Translations under genes and position numbers: made by a program
Assembly (NCBI RefSeq): GCF_001625445.1
Contig: NZ_LWHG01000011.1
Coordinates: 682,001-746,000, forward strand
Direction of reading: 5' to 3'
Length of the DNA stretch: 64,000 bases
Source: Haladaptatus sp. R4
GTDB taxonomy: Archaea > Halobacteriota > Halobacteria > Halobacteriales > Haladaptataceae
Shown: one piece after another, positions 26,500 through 35,865 of the stretch
How the letters are laid out: each line of letters starts with the position of its first letter
How positions within the stretch are numbered: the first letter of the stretch is position 1
Notes under the pieces: model-generated
What the model was told of the DNA's origin: nothing
What the model saw: the letters and a program-made list of their open reading frames with translations, nothing else
The model's database searches: none

Positions 26500-28251
26500 A
26501 TGACCGACTATTTCGAGGTTCACGGCCGCGACGGGGCGGCCCGAATCGGGGAACTCCGCCTCTCCGAGTCAGTGACCACGCCCGGACTCGCTGACGACGT
26601 GGTTTCCGACGGCGGAAGCCTCTGGTTCAAGGAGCGCGACGTGCCGGAGGGTGACGAGTCGAAACTGACCGTACTGCCACACCGCGCGTTCCCGAGCGGT
26701 ACCGACGACGAAGTGATGGAGTCGTTCGCCGTGGACTACCCGGACGTGGAGTTCCCGAGCGCCGCCGTCGTCTCCCCCGAGACGGCCGAGGACTTCGGTG
26801 CTGACGCCTACATCGTCTCGGGTGCCCGTGGTTTCGTCGGCCACGGAGCGGGATTCAAGGATGCCGTCATCGAAACCCGCGACGCGATTCCCGGCGACAG
26901 CGCGCTCATGCTGTCGGGCGTCGCCACGCCGGAAAACGTCGCCACGCTGGTGTACGCCGGAGTTGACCTCGTGGATTCGGATTTGGCCGTCGTCAAGGGA
27001 ACCCAAGGCAAGTATCTCACTACCGAGGGTCAACACTATCTCGACGACCTCCACGAACTGCCGTGTTCCTGCCCGGCCTGCCAGCGTCCGCTGGACGAGT
27101 TCACGCGCGAACACTGCGTCGAACACAACGTCAACGCGCTCCGGGCCGAGTTGGCCATCGTCCGCGAGCGAATCCGCGCGGGGCGACTCCGGGACTACAT
27201 CGAGGGGCAGGCCCGCCACGAGCAGTGGCTCACCGCGGCGTTCCGCGAGTTCGACCAGGAGTGGAGCTACGTGGAGGAACGCACCTCAGTCATCCGCAAT
27301 TCGGAACTCGCGGCCGCCACCGAGGACAGCCTGCGCCGCGTCGAGATTCAGCGCTTCGCCGACCGCGTGACGACGCGCTACCGAAATCGGTTCGACCGCC
27401 CGCTGGTGCTTCTTCCCTGCTCCGCAAAAAAGCCCTACAGCGAATCCCAGAGCCACGGTCAGTACCACGACGCCATCCAGTTCCGCGCGCACAAGGTGTC
27501 GATGACGAGTCCCATCGGCGTCGTCCCGCAGGAACTCGAACTCACGTACCCCGCACAGCACTACGATTCGGTCGTGACCGGTCGCTGGAGCGAGGACGAA
27601 AAGGAGTTCGTCGCGGAAGTCCTCCGGCGGTACTTGGAGCGAAACGAGTACCCGAGGGTCATCGCGCACGTTCCCGGTGAAGGCTACCGCGACGTCTGTG
27701 AGCGCGTCGAGGACGCGCTGGACATGGAGTTCGAGTATACCGTCGAGGACCACCCGACGACGACCGAATCGCTCGCCAACCTCGCCAGCACCCTGACCGG
27801 CGAATCGAAGTACGGCAAGCGCGACCGACAGCACAACACCGTCCGGGCGATGGCCGACTACCAGTTCGGTGACGGCGCGGGCGACGAACTGTTCTCGGAA
27901 CTCAACATCCAGAGCCGCTACCCGAAACTGCGCGTGCACGACGACGACGGCGAGCAACTCGCCGCGATGGTTCCCCAGTACGGAATCCTCTCGTTCACGC
28001 TCAACGGTGCACGCCACTGGGTCGAGAGCGGCGCGCCGGTCAAGCGCGTCGAAATCGACGCCTTCGCCCCGCACGGAAGCGTCCTCGCACCCGGCGTCGT
28101 GGACGCGGACGACGACATCCGCCCCGGCGACGAAGTCGTCATCGAGGGCCCGAAGGCGTTCGCCATCGGCCGCGCCGAGATGAGCGGCCCTGAAATGGTC
28201 GAATCCACCCGTGGCATCGCCACCGAGGTTCGACACGTCGAAGAAAAGTAG
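26500..28251 (+). CDS. arcS: Archaeosine synthase subunit alpha (ArcS)
   Basis: A 583-aa paralog of TGT that, with RaSEA, turns preQ0-15 in tRNA into archaeosine by adding lysine and splitting it. The TGT-like barrel lacks the catalytic DSGSF motif; the zinc motif is CSCPACQ (about residues 188-194). The ArcS-specific core domain carries PCSAKKPYSESQSHGQYHD (about 305-323). The C-terminal PUA domain, about 510-583, reads EIDAFAPHGSVLAPGVVDAD... GDEVVIEGPKAFAIGRAEMS. Full length. ATG 26500; separate transcription unit from SPW. Confidence 0.94.
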   Translation: MTDYFEVHGRDGAARIGELRLSESVTTPGLADDVVSDGGSLWFKERDVPEGDESKLTVLPHRAFPSGTDDEVMESFAVDYPDVEFPSAAVVSPETAEDFGADAYIVSGARGFVGHGAGFKDAVIETRDAIPGDSALMLSGVATPENVATLVYAGVDLVDSDLAVVKGTQGKYLTTEGQHYLDDLHELPCSCPACQRPLDEFTREHCVEHNVNALRAELAIVRERIRAGRLRDYIEGQARHEQWLTAAFREFDQEWSYVEERTSVIRNSELAAATEDSLRRVEIQRFADRVTTRYRNRFDRPLVLLPCSAKKPYSESQSHGQYHDAIQFRAHKVSMTSPIGVVPQELELTYPAQHYDSVVTGRWSEDEKEFVAEVLRRYLERNEYPRVIAHVPGEGYRDVCERVEDALDMEFEYTVEDHPTTTESLANLASTLTGESKYGKRDRQHNTVRAMADYQFGDGAGDELFSELNIQSRYPKLRVHDDDGEQLAAMVPQYGILSFTLNGARHWVESGAPVKRVEIDAFAPHGSVLAPGVVDADDDIRPGDEVVIEGPKAFAIGRAEMSGPEMVESTRGIATEVRHVEEK

Positions 28252-28353
28252 GCTGATTCGCTCAGAATTTATAATTCGTTCGCGAGTTTATAATTCGAGG
28301 CGCGACTTTTTAGGCGATAAATAATAAATCCCCTCGGGGTGGTATCCTCTCCT

Positions 28354-29157
28354 ATGGGAGCACCTGCCGACCTCGAGTTCGAAGACGCGATTCAACAACG
28401 TATCTACCACCACGTCGAGACCAGCGGGGCGGCCACCATCGGGGAGGTTCGCGACGAGGTCCGAATCGACTCGCCGTCCGGGTCGAAACCGGCCCGCTCG
28501 GGTACGACCGAGCCACGGGTTCGAATCCCGGCGGAGGAGTTCCACAACTCCGTCGCCGCGCTCGTGGATTCCGGTCTCCTCGTCCAGAGTGAAGGGGAAC
28601 TCCACCTCGCGATGGACGACGACGTCGAGGAGTACGACGAAACCGACCTCTCGTACCGAATCCGGCAAGCCCACCAGTCCGACTGGCGGGGCATCGAAAC
28701 CGCGATTCGTGAGGTCGCCGACGAGGGCGCGTCGATTTCCGCCAAACGCGTCGCGGCCGACATCGGCGACGAGGGCGCGCTCCTCCGGCGCAACGACCGC
28801 CGCTCGCGCATGTTCTACGTCGCCACCGTCACCGGCGGCGAGAACGACGGCGAAGTCGCCGGATGGGTCCACTTGGACGCGCCGGAACTCGACGAACTGC
28901 GCCACACCGCCGAGTTGACCGTCGGCGTCCGCGGCCCCTACCGCGAACACGGCATCGGCGGCCGCTTGCTCGAACGCGCGATGAACTGGGCCGCGGAGAC
29001 GGATTTCACCAAGGTTTACCAGAGCCTCCCCGCCACCAACGAAACCGCCATCGAACTGCTGCAGGACTACGGCTGGGAGACCGAGGCCGTCCGTCCGGAC
29101 CACTACCTCGTCGGCGACGAGTTCGTTGACGAAGTCATGATGGCCCGAAAGCTCTGA
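28354..29157 (+). CDS. GNAT-family N-acetyltransferase with N-terminal winged-helix-like region
   Basis: A 267-aa protein. Residues about 5-90 (FEDAIQQRIYHHVETSGAA, IGEVRDEVRID) look like a winged-helix-like N-terminal region common in haloarchaeal relatives. The GNAT fold follows: acetyl-CoA motif A is LTVGVRGPYREHGIGGRLLE (about 190-209) and motif B VYQSLPATNETAIELLQDYG. The acceptor is unknown. ATG 28354 is preferred over the upstream 28339. A T-arm-like DNA string at 28517 lies inside this coding region and is not a tRNA. Confidence 0.88.
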   Translation: MGAPADLEFEDAIQQRIYHHVETSGAATIGEVRDEVRIDSPSGSKPARSGTTEPRVRIPAEEFHNSVAALVDSGLLVQSEGELHLAMDDDVEEYDETDLSYRIRQAHQSDWRGIETAIREVADEGASISAKRVAADIGDEGALLRRNDRRSRMFYVATVTGGENDGEVAGWVHLDAPELDELRHTAELTVGVRGPYREHGIGGRLLERAMNWAAETDFTKVYQSLPATNETAIELLQDYGWETEAVRPDHYLVGDEFVDEVMMARKL

Positions 29158-29282
29158 TTCGAGAAATACGTCTCCGATAAACGTGACAAGCCGTGGTCTT
29201 CGTGTTTTTCGTCAGTCGTCAGTGACGACGAGATGTGTTTGGTGGTTTTGCGATTGCAGTTGCTAGGAGGTAGACCCCGAAA

Positions 29283-29592
29283 GCTCGCCCGTCCAAGCGA
29301 GTGGCCGCGCGCGAGAAACGCGTGCGAGGGATGACTGAGCGACCTAGAACGAGCGAGGGAATCGGCTGGGGAGGCGTGTGGGCGGTAGTGGTGCTGTCGT
29401 TTGGGTGTCCCTGTGAGTGTGCGAACTGGCTCGTCGGAGCGTGTCTCCGACGGGTGGATTGAAAGGGGCCGTCCGCTCGCGCATCGTTTAGTCGCTGTGG
29501 AGGCCCTATCCGCGCGGTTGTGTGGAGAGCGCGGATATCTTCCACAGCGACCGCGAGCGGGCGGGGGCTTTCGAGGAAGTCTTCCCAGCAAC
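29283..29592 (+). repeat. Dispersed structured element, copy 2 (candidate ncRNA)
   Basis: Same ordered blocks as 23661-23936. Outer helix 29470-29481/29552-29563 (12 bp, one G-U at a different step from copy 1), then 29491-29501/29541-29551 (11 bp, perfect) and 29508-29515/29529-29536 (8 bp, perfect); these inner stems differ in sequence from copy 1 but keep its architecture. An extra hairpin (CGTCGGAG...CTCCGACG, about 29432-29452) sits in a loop that is short in copy 1. No credible ORF. Confidence 0.65.
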
Positions 29593-29670
29593 TGCACCCG
29601 TAAAAGTACCAAAATATCTCCGACGAAACGAACGTAGCGGGAGTGTTCGAGGACGTCGTTGTCGGTCTGT

Positions 29671-29763
29671 CTATCGCGTCAGCAGTTTCCACACTGCGCT
29701 GACGATGAGGACGCCGACGAAAAGCAGGACGAACGGCCACAGAGCGACCGGTTCGACGTACAT
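29671..29763 (-). CDS. 30-aa single-TM micro-protein
   Basis: The frame MYVEPVALWPFVLLFVGVLI ends VSAVWKLLTR and is a single hydrophobic helix with a basic C-terminal cap. Its ATG (29761-29763) shares one base with the TGA of the preceding 40-aa gene (29763-29765), the classic TGATG of coupled translation. No family recognised; possibly a small membrane partner of the upstream protein. Confidence 0.5.
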   Translation of the reverse strand: MYVEPVALWPFVLLFVGVLIVSAVWKLLTR

Positions 29764-29885
29764 CAGCGCTGTACCTCGGTCGGTGTGTCCGTGGCTATCC
29801 ACTCCGCGGTTCGCTCCGGATGCCGTATTTCCATCCAGCCGTTCGAGCAGAACACCGTCTCGTACGTACCCCCTGTCTTCGTCAT
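29763..29885 (-). CDS. 40-aa hypothetical protein
   Basis: ATG 29885 opens a 40-aa frame, MTKTGGTYETVFCSNGWMEI..., ending IATDTPTEVQR. Short haloarchaeal proteins ending in a Trp-Ile-x-x-Asp...Val-x-Arg phrase are common, which supports it. It overlaps the 30-aa membrane micro-protein by 1 nt and lies downstream of raSEA on the same strand. The competing 122-aa frame (30039-29671) has no such features beyond the shared C-terminus. Confidence 0.5.
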   Translation of the reverse strand: MTKTGGTYETVFCSNGWMEIRHPERTAEWIATDTPTEVQR

Positions 29886-29974
29886 CACTACGGGCTGGTG
29901 CCCATCCCCCGTCCGACGAATGGCGTGGAACGTACTTTGTTATCCACGCCGTAGCCCCGATAAGTCGGCCCTGA

Positions 29975-31045
29975 CTACCGGGCCAGCGGGAGGCTATAAC
30001 TCGTTTCCCGCTCCATGACCGCGTCCCACGTGTGCTCACACTCGCAGGTCACTTCCTCGAACACGGAGGGGTCCTGGCGCAGGTCGAAGTCCTTGATGGC
30101 CTTCTGGACGAGGTCGTCGCACTCGCCGCAGTTGTGTGCGCCACGGTCGCTGCCGTGCCCGACGGGATCGGAAACGACGATTGCCGGGGCGTCGGCGGTG
30201 TCCTCCAGCACGTCACAGACGCTCCAGAGCCACGGCGGACGGTAGCCGTTCCGGAAGTACAGTTCGTCGACCATCGTGTACCGTTGGACGTTCGTCGGGT
30301 TCATCGAGACGGTGTGGGCGTACTCGGCGCACTTCCGGATGGACTCCTTCATGTCTTGGACGGCTTCCGGTTCCGAGAGAAACGGCGGCTTCATCAGCAG
30401 GTATGCTTTGATACCCGCACCGACCGATGCGGCGTTCTCGCTGGCCTGGATGAAATCGTCGAAGTCGAAGTACTTGTTCACACAATCGTGGCGAACGCGG
30501 TCGTTCGCCGTCTCCAACCCGATGGCCACGTCGGTCTCCAGTCCCTCCTCGCGGAAGTCCCGTAGCTTCTCGGGGGTGACGAAGTCCGGCAGGCTCTCCA
30601 CGACGATCCGGTCGCGGTCGGAAAACGTCTCGGCGATGGCCTTCCGCGTCTCCGCGTCGACTTCGCGCTCGTCCAAGAACGACCCCGAGGTGTAGATTTT
30701 GATGAGGCCGCTCTTTTCGTCTGTGCCCTCGCGTTCGTGTTCGAGACAGACACCGATCTGATCCATCAGCGCGTCGTGGGGGACGCTGCCCCCCTCGACG
30801 GATTCGGCGACGTACCCGCACATCGTACAGCCACCGGCGCGCGCCCAGCGACAACCGCCGGTGTTGAGGATGATGGTCAAACTCTGGTACACGCCGTCGG
30901 GCGTGTTGTCCTCGTCCAACCACACCCGCGTCGGTTCGTGTGGGTCGTAGTGCTTCTCCTTCCGGGAGCGAATATCGCGCATCACGGAGTTGTGGGCGTC
31001 CATGCCCTTGCCCCGCTCGTAGCTCTCGGGCGTCGGCGTACTCAT
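29975..31045 (-). CDS. raSEA: Archaeosine biosynthesis radical-SAM protein RaSEA
   Basis: A 356-aa radical-SAM enzyme that, in complex with ArcS, cleaves the lysine adduct of preQ0-15 to give archaeosine. The N-terminal ILNTGGCRWARAGGCTMCGY (about residues 57-76) holds the cluster cysteines in a C-x7-C-x2-C spacing; GLETANDRVRH (about 176-186) and KAYLLMKPPFLSEPEA follow as in the Elp3-like radical-SAM barrel. The C-terminal CGECD...CECEHTW cysteines may bind zinc. ATG 31045; 15 nt after the VanZ-like gene's stop. Its nearness to tgtA and arcS supports the call. Confidence 0.9.
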   Translation of the reverse strand: MSTPTPESYERGKGMDAHNSVMRDIRSRKEKHYDPHEPTRVWLDEDNTPDGVYQSLTIILNTGGCRWARAGGCTMCGYVAESVEGGSVPHDALMDQIGVCLEHEREGTDEKSGLIKIYTSGSFLDEREVDAETRKAIAETFSDRDRIVVESLPDFVTPEKLRDFREEGLETDVAIGLETANDRVRHDCVNKYFDFDDFIQASENAASVGAGIKAYLLMKPPFLSEPEAVQDMKESIRKCAEYAHTVSMNPTNVQRYTMVDELYFRNGYRPPWLWSVCDVLEDTADAPAIVVSDPVGHGSDRGAHNCGECDDLVQKAIKDFDLRQDPSVFEEVTCECEHTWDAVMERETSYSLPLAR

Positions 31046-31060
31046 TGTCGGAGAAAACGG

Positions 31061-31483
31061 TTACGAGCGTAAATCGGCTTCGTCTCGTCGGGCGACGCGC
31101 CGCGAGCAGGCGAGGGCCAGCGCGCCGACGATTGCTCCGACCGTATCGGCGAGCGCGTCCCACACCGACGGGTCCCGAGGGACCGGTATCTGTGCAATCT
31201 CCATGGCGATGCCGAAGACGACGGCCGCCACGACCCCGACCGCGAAGACCACGACCCGTCGATAGTCGGGGCGAGACGCCGAGAGCGCGGCGGCGATGGT
31301 GGCGGCGAGCACGGCGTAGCCGCTCGCGTGAAACCACTTGTCCCGGCCGACGACCCCGAGCGGACCGAGTTTCTCCACGCCGACGTCCGGCGACGCGAAC
31401 ACCGAGAAATAACAGATGACGGCCGCGACGAAGATCACGAGGAGCCATCGGAGGCGGGCGGATTCGATTCGGGGCCGGGTCAT
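31061..31483 (-). CDS. VanZ-family membrane protein
   Basis: A 140-aa protein with four transmembrane helices. The VanZ signature is visible as DKWFHASGYAVLAATIA (about residues 48-64) and GIAMEIAQIPVPRDPSVWDALADTVGA split over about 92-118, with the Asp-x-x-x-Asn/Asp patch for metal or headgroup contact. Function in archaea unknown. Start ATG 31483 follows an RNase-type short leader; same strand as raSEA, gap 15 nt. Confidence 0.85.
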   Translation of the reverse strand: MTRPRIESARLRWLLVIFVAAVICYFSVFASPDVGVEKLGPLGVVGRDKWFHASGYAVLAATIAAALSASRPDYRRVVVFAVGVVAAVVFGIAMEIAQIPVPRDPSVWDALADTVGAIVGALALACSRRVARRDEADLRS

Positions 31484-31679
31484 TCGTTCGACTCATTGGC
31501 GGGAGATTTGTAAAGGACGACGGTTCTCCTGCGAACACGGTGCGACGCTGGTCAGTTCTTCGATCGCCGGTCCCCCACTCCTTCATTACAGATCTCCAAT
31601 CCTCGATTGATTATATGTATTCAAATAGTCAATTTAACGGATAGATAGTAAATATAGTATCTGTCCATCTTCATCACGC

Positions 31680-32855
31680 ATGCGTAAGAACTCACGTAGA
31701 ACGTTCCTGAAGGTCGCCAGTGTGACCATCGGTGCTGGTTCCCTCGTCGGAACCGGCGCGACGAAAAGCGCGGTTCGAGCCGCGGACCTGCGGGACGCAT
31801 CTTCCGATTCGGAGAACGACGCTCCCGCCGATTCGAATCCCGATAGTAACTGGACGGTTACCACATCCAGTACCATCTACGAACCGGCGGCCGTCTCCGA
31901 CGAGGCCGTCTTCGCAGGGTCGATCGATGGCTTCGTGTACGCGATCGACCGGGCGACGGGCGACGAGCGCTGGACTGCCCAGCCGAACGACCAGCCGAAG
32001 TTCACGCCGGTTTACGCGGACGGAATGCTCTATACGAGGGGGAACACGACCTTCTCTGCGTTGGACGCCGACTCCGGAAGCGTCGTGTGGAGTACGACCA
32101 TCGAAGACGGCACCTCCGCGGAGCCGGTCGTCCGCGACGGCGTCGTGTTCGTCCCGTCACCCCACTTCGACGCTCCGGAGAAACTGTACGCGTTCGATGC
32201 GGAGACGGGCGAGACGAGATGGACGTTTAAGGGAGACGGCTGTAAGTACGCCCGTGGCACTCCTGGCGTGCAGTTCGCGGGCGACGAACTTCTCCTCCTC
32301 GACGAAAAGACGCTCTGGAAGCTCGATCCGGACGACGCGAGCGTCCTGGCATCGTACAACTATGGGAAGTACGACGACTTCTACAGGTTGGCGACGAACG
32401 GCGAAATGGCGTATCTCAGTACGAGTACCGACACCCCGACGGACACGTTGGCGATCGATGTGAGCGACGGGTCGAAACGGTGGATGAAATCGTTCGGGAC
32501 CGATACCCCCGTCCACACGATCTCGATGGACGACACGCTCTACGTCTCGAACGCACAAACCGGCGACAGTCGGCTCTTCGCGCTCGACGCCACGACCGGC
32601 GACCGACGCTGGCGGTTCGACGAACCGCGCGGAAACGTCAACATGACGCGGGCAACCGTCCGGGGCGATGCCGTCTTCGTCGGATCCGAGCGACGAGTGT
32701 ACGGACTCGACCCGAGCGACGGAAGCGAACGAACCCACTGGGAGACGTCTGCGAGCGTGACGACCACGCCAGTCGCCACCGAGGATGCGGTCTACTCCAC
32801 CAGCCACGACTTCGACGGCAACGGCTACGTCTACTCCTTCGAACGGGACGAGTAA
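31680..32855 (+). CDS. Tat-exported PQQ-like beta-propeller protein
   Basis: A 391-aa protein. The signal is Tat-type with twin arginine (SRRTFLKVASVTIGAGS, about residues 5-21). The mature part consists of about seven PQQ/WD-like blades with the recurrent phrases YAIDRATGDERW, SALDADSGSVVWST and YAFDAETGETRWTF. No catalytic residues of quinoprotein dehydrogenases are visible. It is a shorter relative of 33262-35568 downstream and of 10666-12054; the three share the same signal style. It has its own promoter region. Confidence 0.88.
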   Translation: MRKNSRRTFLKVASVTIGAGSLVGTGATKSAVRAADLRDASSDSENDAPADSNPDSNWTVTTSSTIYEPAAVSDEAVFAGSIDGFVYAIDRATGDERWTAQPNDQPKFTPVYADGMLYTRGNTTFSALDADSGSVVWSTTIEDGTSAEPVVRDGVVFVPSPHFDAPEKLYAFDAETGETRWTFKGDGCKYARGTPGVQFAGDELLLLDEKTLWKLDPDDASVLASYNYGKYDDFYRLATNGEMAYLSTSTDTPTDTLAIDVSDGSKRWMKSFGTDTPVHTISMDDTLYVSNAQTGDSRLFALDATTGDRRWRFDEPRGNVNMTRATVRGDAVFVGSERRVYGLDPSDGSERTHWETSASVTTTPVATEDAVYSTSHDFDGNGYVYSFERDE

Positions 32856-33261
32856 ACGCCGTCGAGTTCTTTTTCTGATTCACTGCGGTGCGTCCGTCAT
32901 CCTGCGAGAATCGTCGCCGTATCTGTGTATATCGACATGTTCACCAACCGCGACTCAGCGAACGAAATCCACCGGTTTATTCATCATTATCGGACAGTTA
33001 GATGTGCAACGATGAGAGGAAAACTGACAACGTGTTCGATCCTGATTTTAAACAGAGTAGATGGATGGAGAAAAATCGTCCGTCAGTCGATGTCGTCGAG
33101 AAGTTGTCGAGGATCCCTTGATGACAAATGTACAACTGTTGTCTGCGATCTAGCACCCATCTGACCTATATCTACGATATCACTTATGGTGACCAGAAAT
33201 CCGGCGGGAGAGTATTTAGAAACTCGATAGCAAAGATGGTTCGGTTGAATGAACTATCTGT
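32856..33261. other. A/T-rich gap between two propeller genes
   Basis: No supported gene. TATTTAG at 33213-33219 is about 45 nt before the next ATG and could be its TATA element. Composition is lower in G+C than the flanks. Confidence 0.45.
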
Positions 33262-35568
33262 ATGTCCAAGGATACACGACGGACGTTTCTCAAGACGGTC
33301 GGTCTCGGCGTCGGGACCGTAGGTATCGTCGGTGCGGCCACCGAAACGAATATCGGCGTTCTCGCTGACGACGGTACCCCCTCCACACCCCCCGTATCCG
33401 AGGAGAATTGGTCCACGTTCCAGTACGATGCCGCGAACACCGGTCACTCACCGGGTAGTGCGCCGTCGGAGTATCCCTTCGTCGAATGGAGCAAGCAAAT
33501 CGGCGACGGTGGATACATCATCTCCCCGCCGACCATCGTCGACGGCACGGGATACACCGTCGACACCAACGGGACGCTGACCGCGTTCGATTTGGAGACG
33601 AGGGAAACCGACTGGCAGGTATCGCTACAGAACGGTACGCCGCAGAAAGACGGACAGCAGACGCACAATCTCAGTCCCACCGTCGCCGGTGACGTGGTAC
33701 TCGCGTCCGTCCACGGCGTCCTCCACGCTCGCAATATCTCCGACGGAAGCGTAAAATGGACGAAGTCCTTCGACAACGCGGACACGGAAAACAACTGGAT
33801 CCTCTCCCCGACGACGGTCACCGACGGAACGGTGTACGTCTCCGCGGACGAGGACGGACTGTACGCCCTCGATTTGACGGACGGATCCGAGCGATGGTCC
33901 GTCGACGCCTCGGGGGAGATGTACGCTCCCGCCGTCGTCGATGGAGTGGCCTACTTCGTCGCGGACGACGGAATCCACGCACTCGATGCCGACGACGGTA
34001 CCGAACAGTGGCACGTCGAAGAAAATCGCAACCCGCACGCAGCACTGACCGTCGCCGACGGCCGTGTCTACGCGGACAATCGAGAGTACGTCATGGCGTA
34101 CGACGCGGACGACGGAACGGAACGCTGGTCGTACGATGGCTCCGACTATTTCGGCGGTTCGTCCGCGTACGCGGACGGAACGCTGTTTTGCATCACGGAG
34201 TCGGGTAATCCGTTCGCTCTCGACGGTGCGACCGGAACGAGGTTGTGGCACTCGTCGGAAGTCGGTGGTTCGTCGTCGTCGCTCAGCGTCGCCGATGGCG
34301 TCGTGTACGTCGTTAACGACGGCGTGTTCGCCACGAACGACGAAATCGGTGCGTTCGGACTCGACGCGAAAACCGGCGACGTGCTGTGGCGATACCAACC
34401 GCGTGACGTGAGTCACTACGCCTACCAACCCGCGTCGCCGACCATCGCGGACGGGACGCTCTACGTCGGCGACGACATGGGCTACGCCTACGCACTCGCG
34501 CCGACGGCACCGGACGGCACGAACTGGCGGTTCGAAATCGCGTCCGAGACGACAGAGGAATTCATCCGGAATTCGCACCTTTCACCCGCCGTCGGCGAGG
34601 AGACGGTGTACAGCAGAACCGGCTGGGACGTGGTCGCCATCGACGATGAGAGCGGAACGGAACGATGGCGGTTCGAGGAGGAAATCGAACTCTATCTCGC
34701 TCCCGTCTCCGCCAACGGAACCGTTTTCGTCGTCGGCGAGGGCGACAACACCGGCGAGGACTTGCTGTACGCGCTGGACGAACAGGCCGGAACGGTGCAA
34801 TGGAGACACTCGTTCGACAGTCGAGTTCATCAGATAACCGCCTCCGAGGACGGAACGGTGTACGCGTACTCCGACGAACAACTCTTCGCGCTGGACGCCG
34901 ACACCGGAAAACAGGAGTGGGTCCTCACCGGCGATGATTGCTCGCCCATCCACTCCCCCCGAACCGACTTCGTCGTAACCGACGACGACATCCTCTATGG
35001 GGCGTACAGCCACCTCTACGCGATCGACCGAACCGACGGGACGATTCGATGGTCGGAGTACCACCGTCTCATGTACACCGGTCTCGCCGTCGAGGACGGA
35101 ACCGCCTACGTCGGCGTCAACGGCACGAGCGACGACGAACCGAACAACGTGTTGGCGTTCGACGTGGCCGACGGAAGCGAATTGTGGAGTACCCAAGTGA
35201 CAGACATGCCTATCGACGGAATCGCCGTCGACGGCGATTCCCTGTACGCGACGCTCGGGTTCGGGAAAACACCGCTACTCGTCCAACTGTCGGCCGACGA
35301 CGGAACCGAACGATGGCGGTTCGAGGGCAACGCGAAAGGAGATGGCGTCGTCACCGCACCCGTCACCGTGGACGATACCGTCTACTTCGCGGCGAACAGG
35401 CGGGTGTATGCGTTCGACAGTGACGGGAACCGAACCGAACGCTGGGAGACGACCGGGACGATAGCCGAACCACCCGTCGTCGCGGACGACGCGGTGTACG
35501 TCCCGAGCGTGGAACAGGTCGGTAGTGGACTCCTCTGCTTCGTCTACTCCTTCGACCGCAACGAATAG
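33262..35568 (+). CDS. Large Tat-exported PQQ-like beta-propeller protein
   Basis: A 768-aa secreted protein with a Tat-type N-terminus (KDTRRTFLKTVGLGVGTVG, residues 3-21). At least 14 propeller blades follow, with phrases such as YALDLTDGSERWSV, HALDADDGTEQWHV, FALDADTGKQEWVL and LAFDVADGSELWST, which fits two propellers in tandem. The acidic surface is typical for an extracellular haloarchaeal protein. Function unknown; likely binding or adhesion. It is about twice the size of its upstream paralog (31680-32855) and probably arose by duplication of the propeller. Confidence 0.9.
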   Translation: MSKDTRRTFLKTVGLGVGTVGIVGAATETNIGVLADDGTPSTPPVSEENWSTFQYDAANTGHSPGSAPSEYPFVEWSKQIGDGGYIISPPTIVDGTGYTVDTNGTLTAFDLETRETDWQVSLQNGTPQKDGQQTHNLSPTVAGDVVLASVHGVLHARNISDGSVKWTKSFDNADTENNWILSPTTVTDGTVYVSADEDGLYALDLTDGSERWSVDASGEMYAPAVVDGVAYFVADDGIHALDADDGTEQWHVEENRNPHAALTVADGRVYADNREYVMAYDADDGTERWSYDGSDYFGGSSAYADGTLFCITESGNPFALDGATGTRLWHSSEVGGSSSSLSVADGVVYVVNDGVFATNDEIGAFGLDAKTGDVLWRYQPRDVSHYAYQPASPTIADGTLYVGDDMGYAYALAPTAPDGTNWRFEIASETTEEFIRNSHLSPAVGEETVYSRTGWDVVAIDDESGTERWRFEEEIELYLAPVSANGTVFVVGEGDNTGEDLLYALDEQAGTVQWRHSFDSRVHQITASEDGTVYAYSDEQLFALDADTGKQEWVLTGDDCSPIHSPRTDFVVTDDDILYGAYSHLYAIDRTDGTIRWSEYHRLMYTGLAVEDGTAYVGVNGTSDDEPNNVLAFDVADGSELWSTQVTDMPIDGIAVDGDSLYATLGFGKTPLLVQLSADDGTERWRFEGNAKGDGVVTAPVTVDDTVYFAANRRVYAFDSDGNRTERWETTGTIAEPPVVADDAVYVPSVEQVGSGLLCFVYSFDRNE

Positions 35569-35865
35569 CGACGGGCACGCTCCGGACCCGTTCGTTTCTC
35601 CTCGTCTTGAAGTGACCGTTCTTCCGTCGCCGACGCGGTCATCCTAACCGGTATTGAACCGCACGACGTACAACCGGAGAGCACGCGCGCGAGCGAATCG
35701 CCGTCCGAAACCGCCGATTCGACGCCTGAGTTTAGCCGAAACACCTCGGAAATTTTCCATCCCGATGTCCCACGATAATTCAAAATAAATCGCCATTCTC
35801 GCGGCGCATGGCAACATCTGCCGGATCGAAAGCTTCTAAGTCTGGTTCTCGAACGGGACGATAGG

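Noticed and set aside
28500-28535. T-arm-like string GGGTTCGAATCCC, as in a tRNA
   Set aside because: It lies inside the GNAT coding frame, encodes a family-like stretch there (TTEPRVRIPAEEF), and no acceptor, D or anticodon arm can be built around it.
23661-29592. Insertion sequence or MITE for the dispersed element
   Set aside because: No terminal inverted repeats, no target-site duplication and no transposase are visible; the pairing pattern favours a structured RNA or palindromic repeat.
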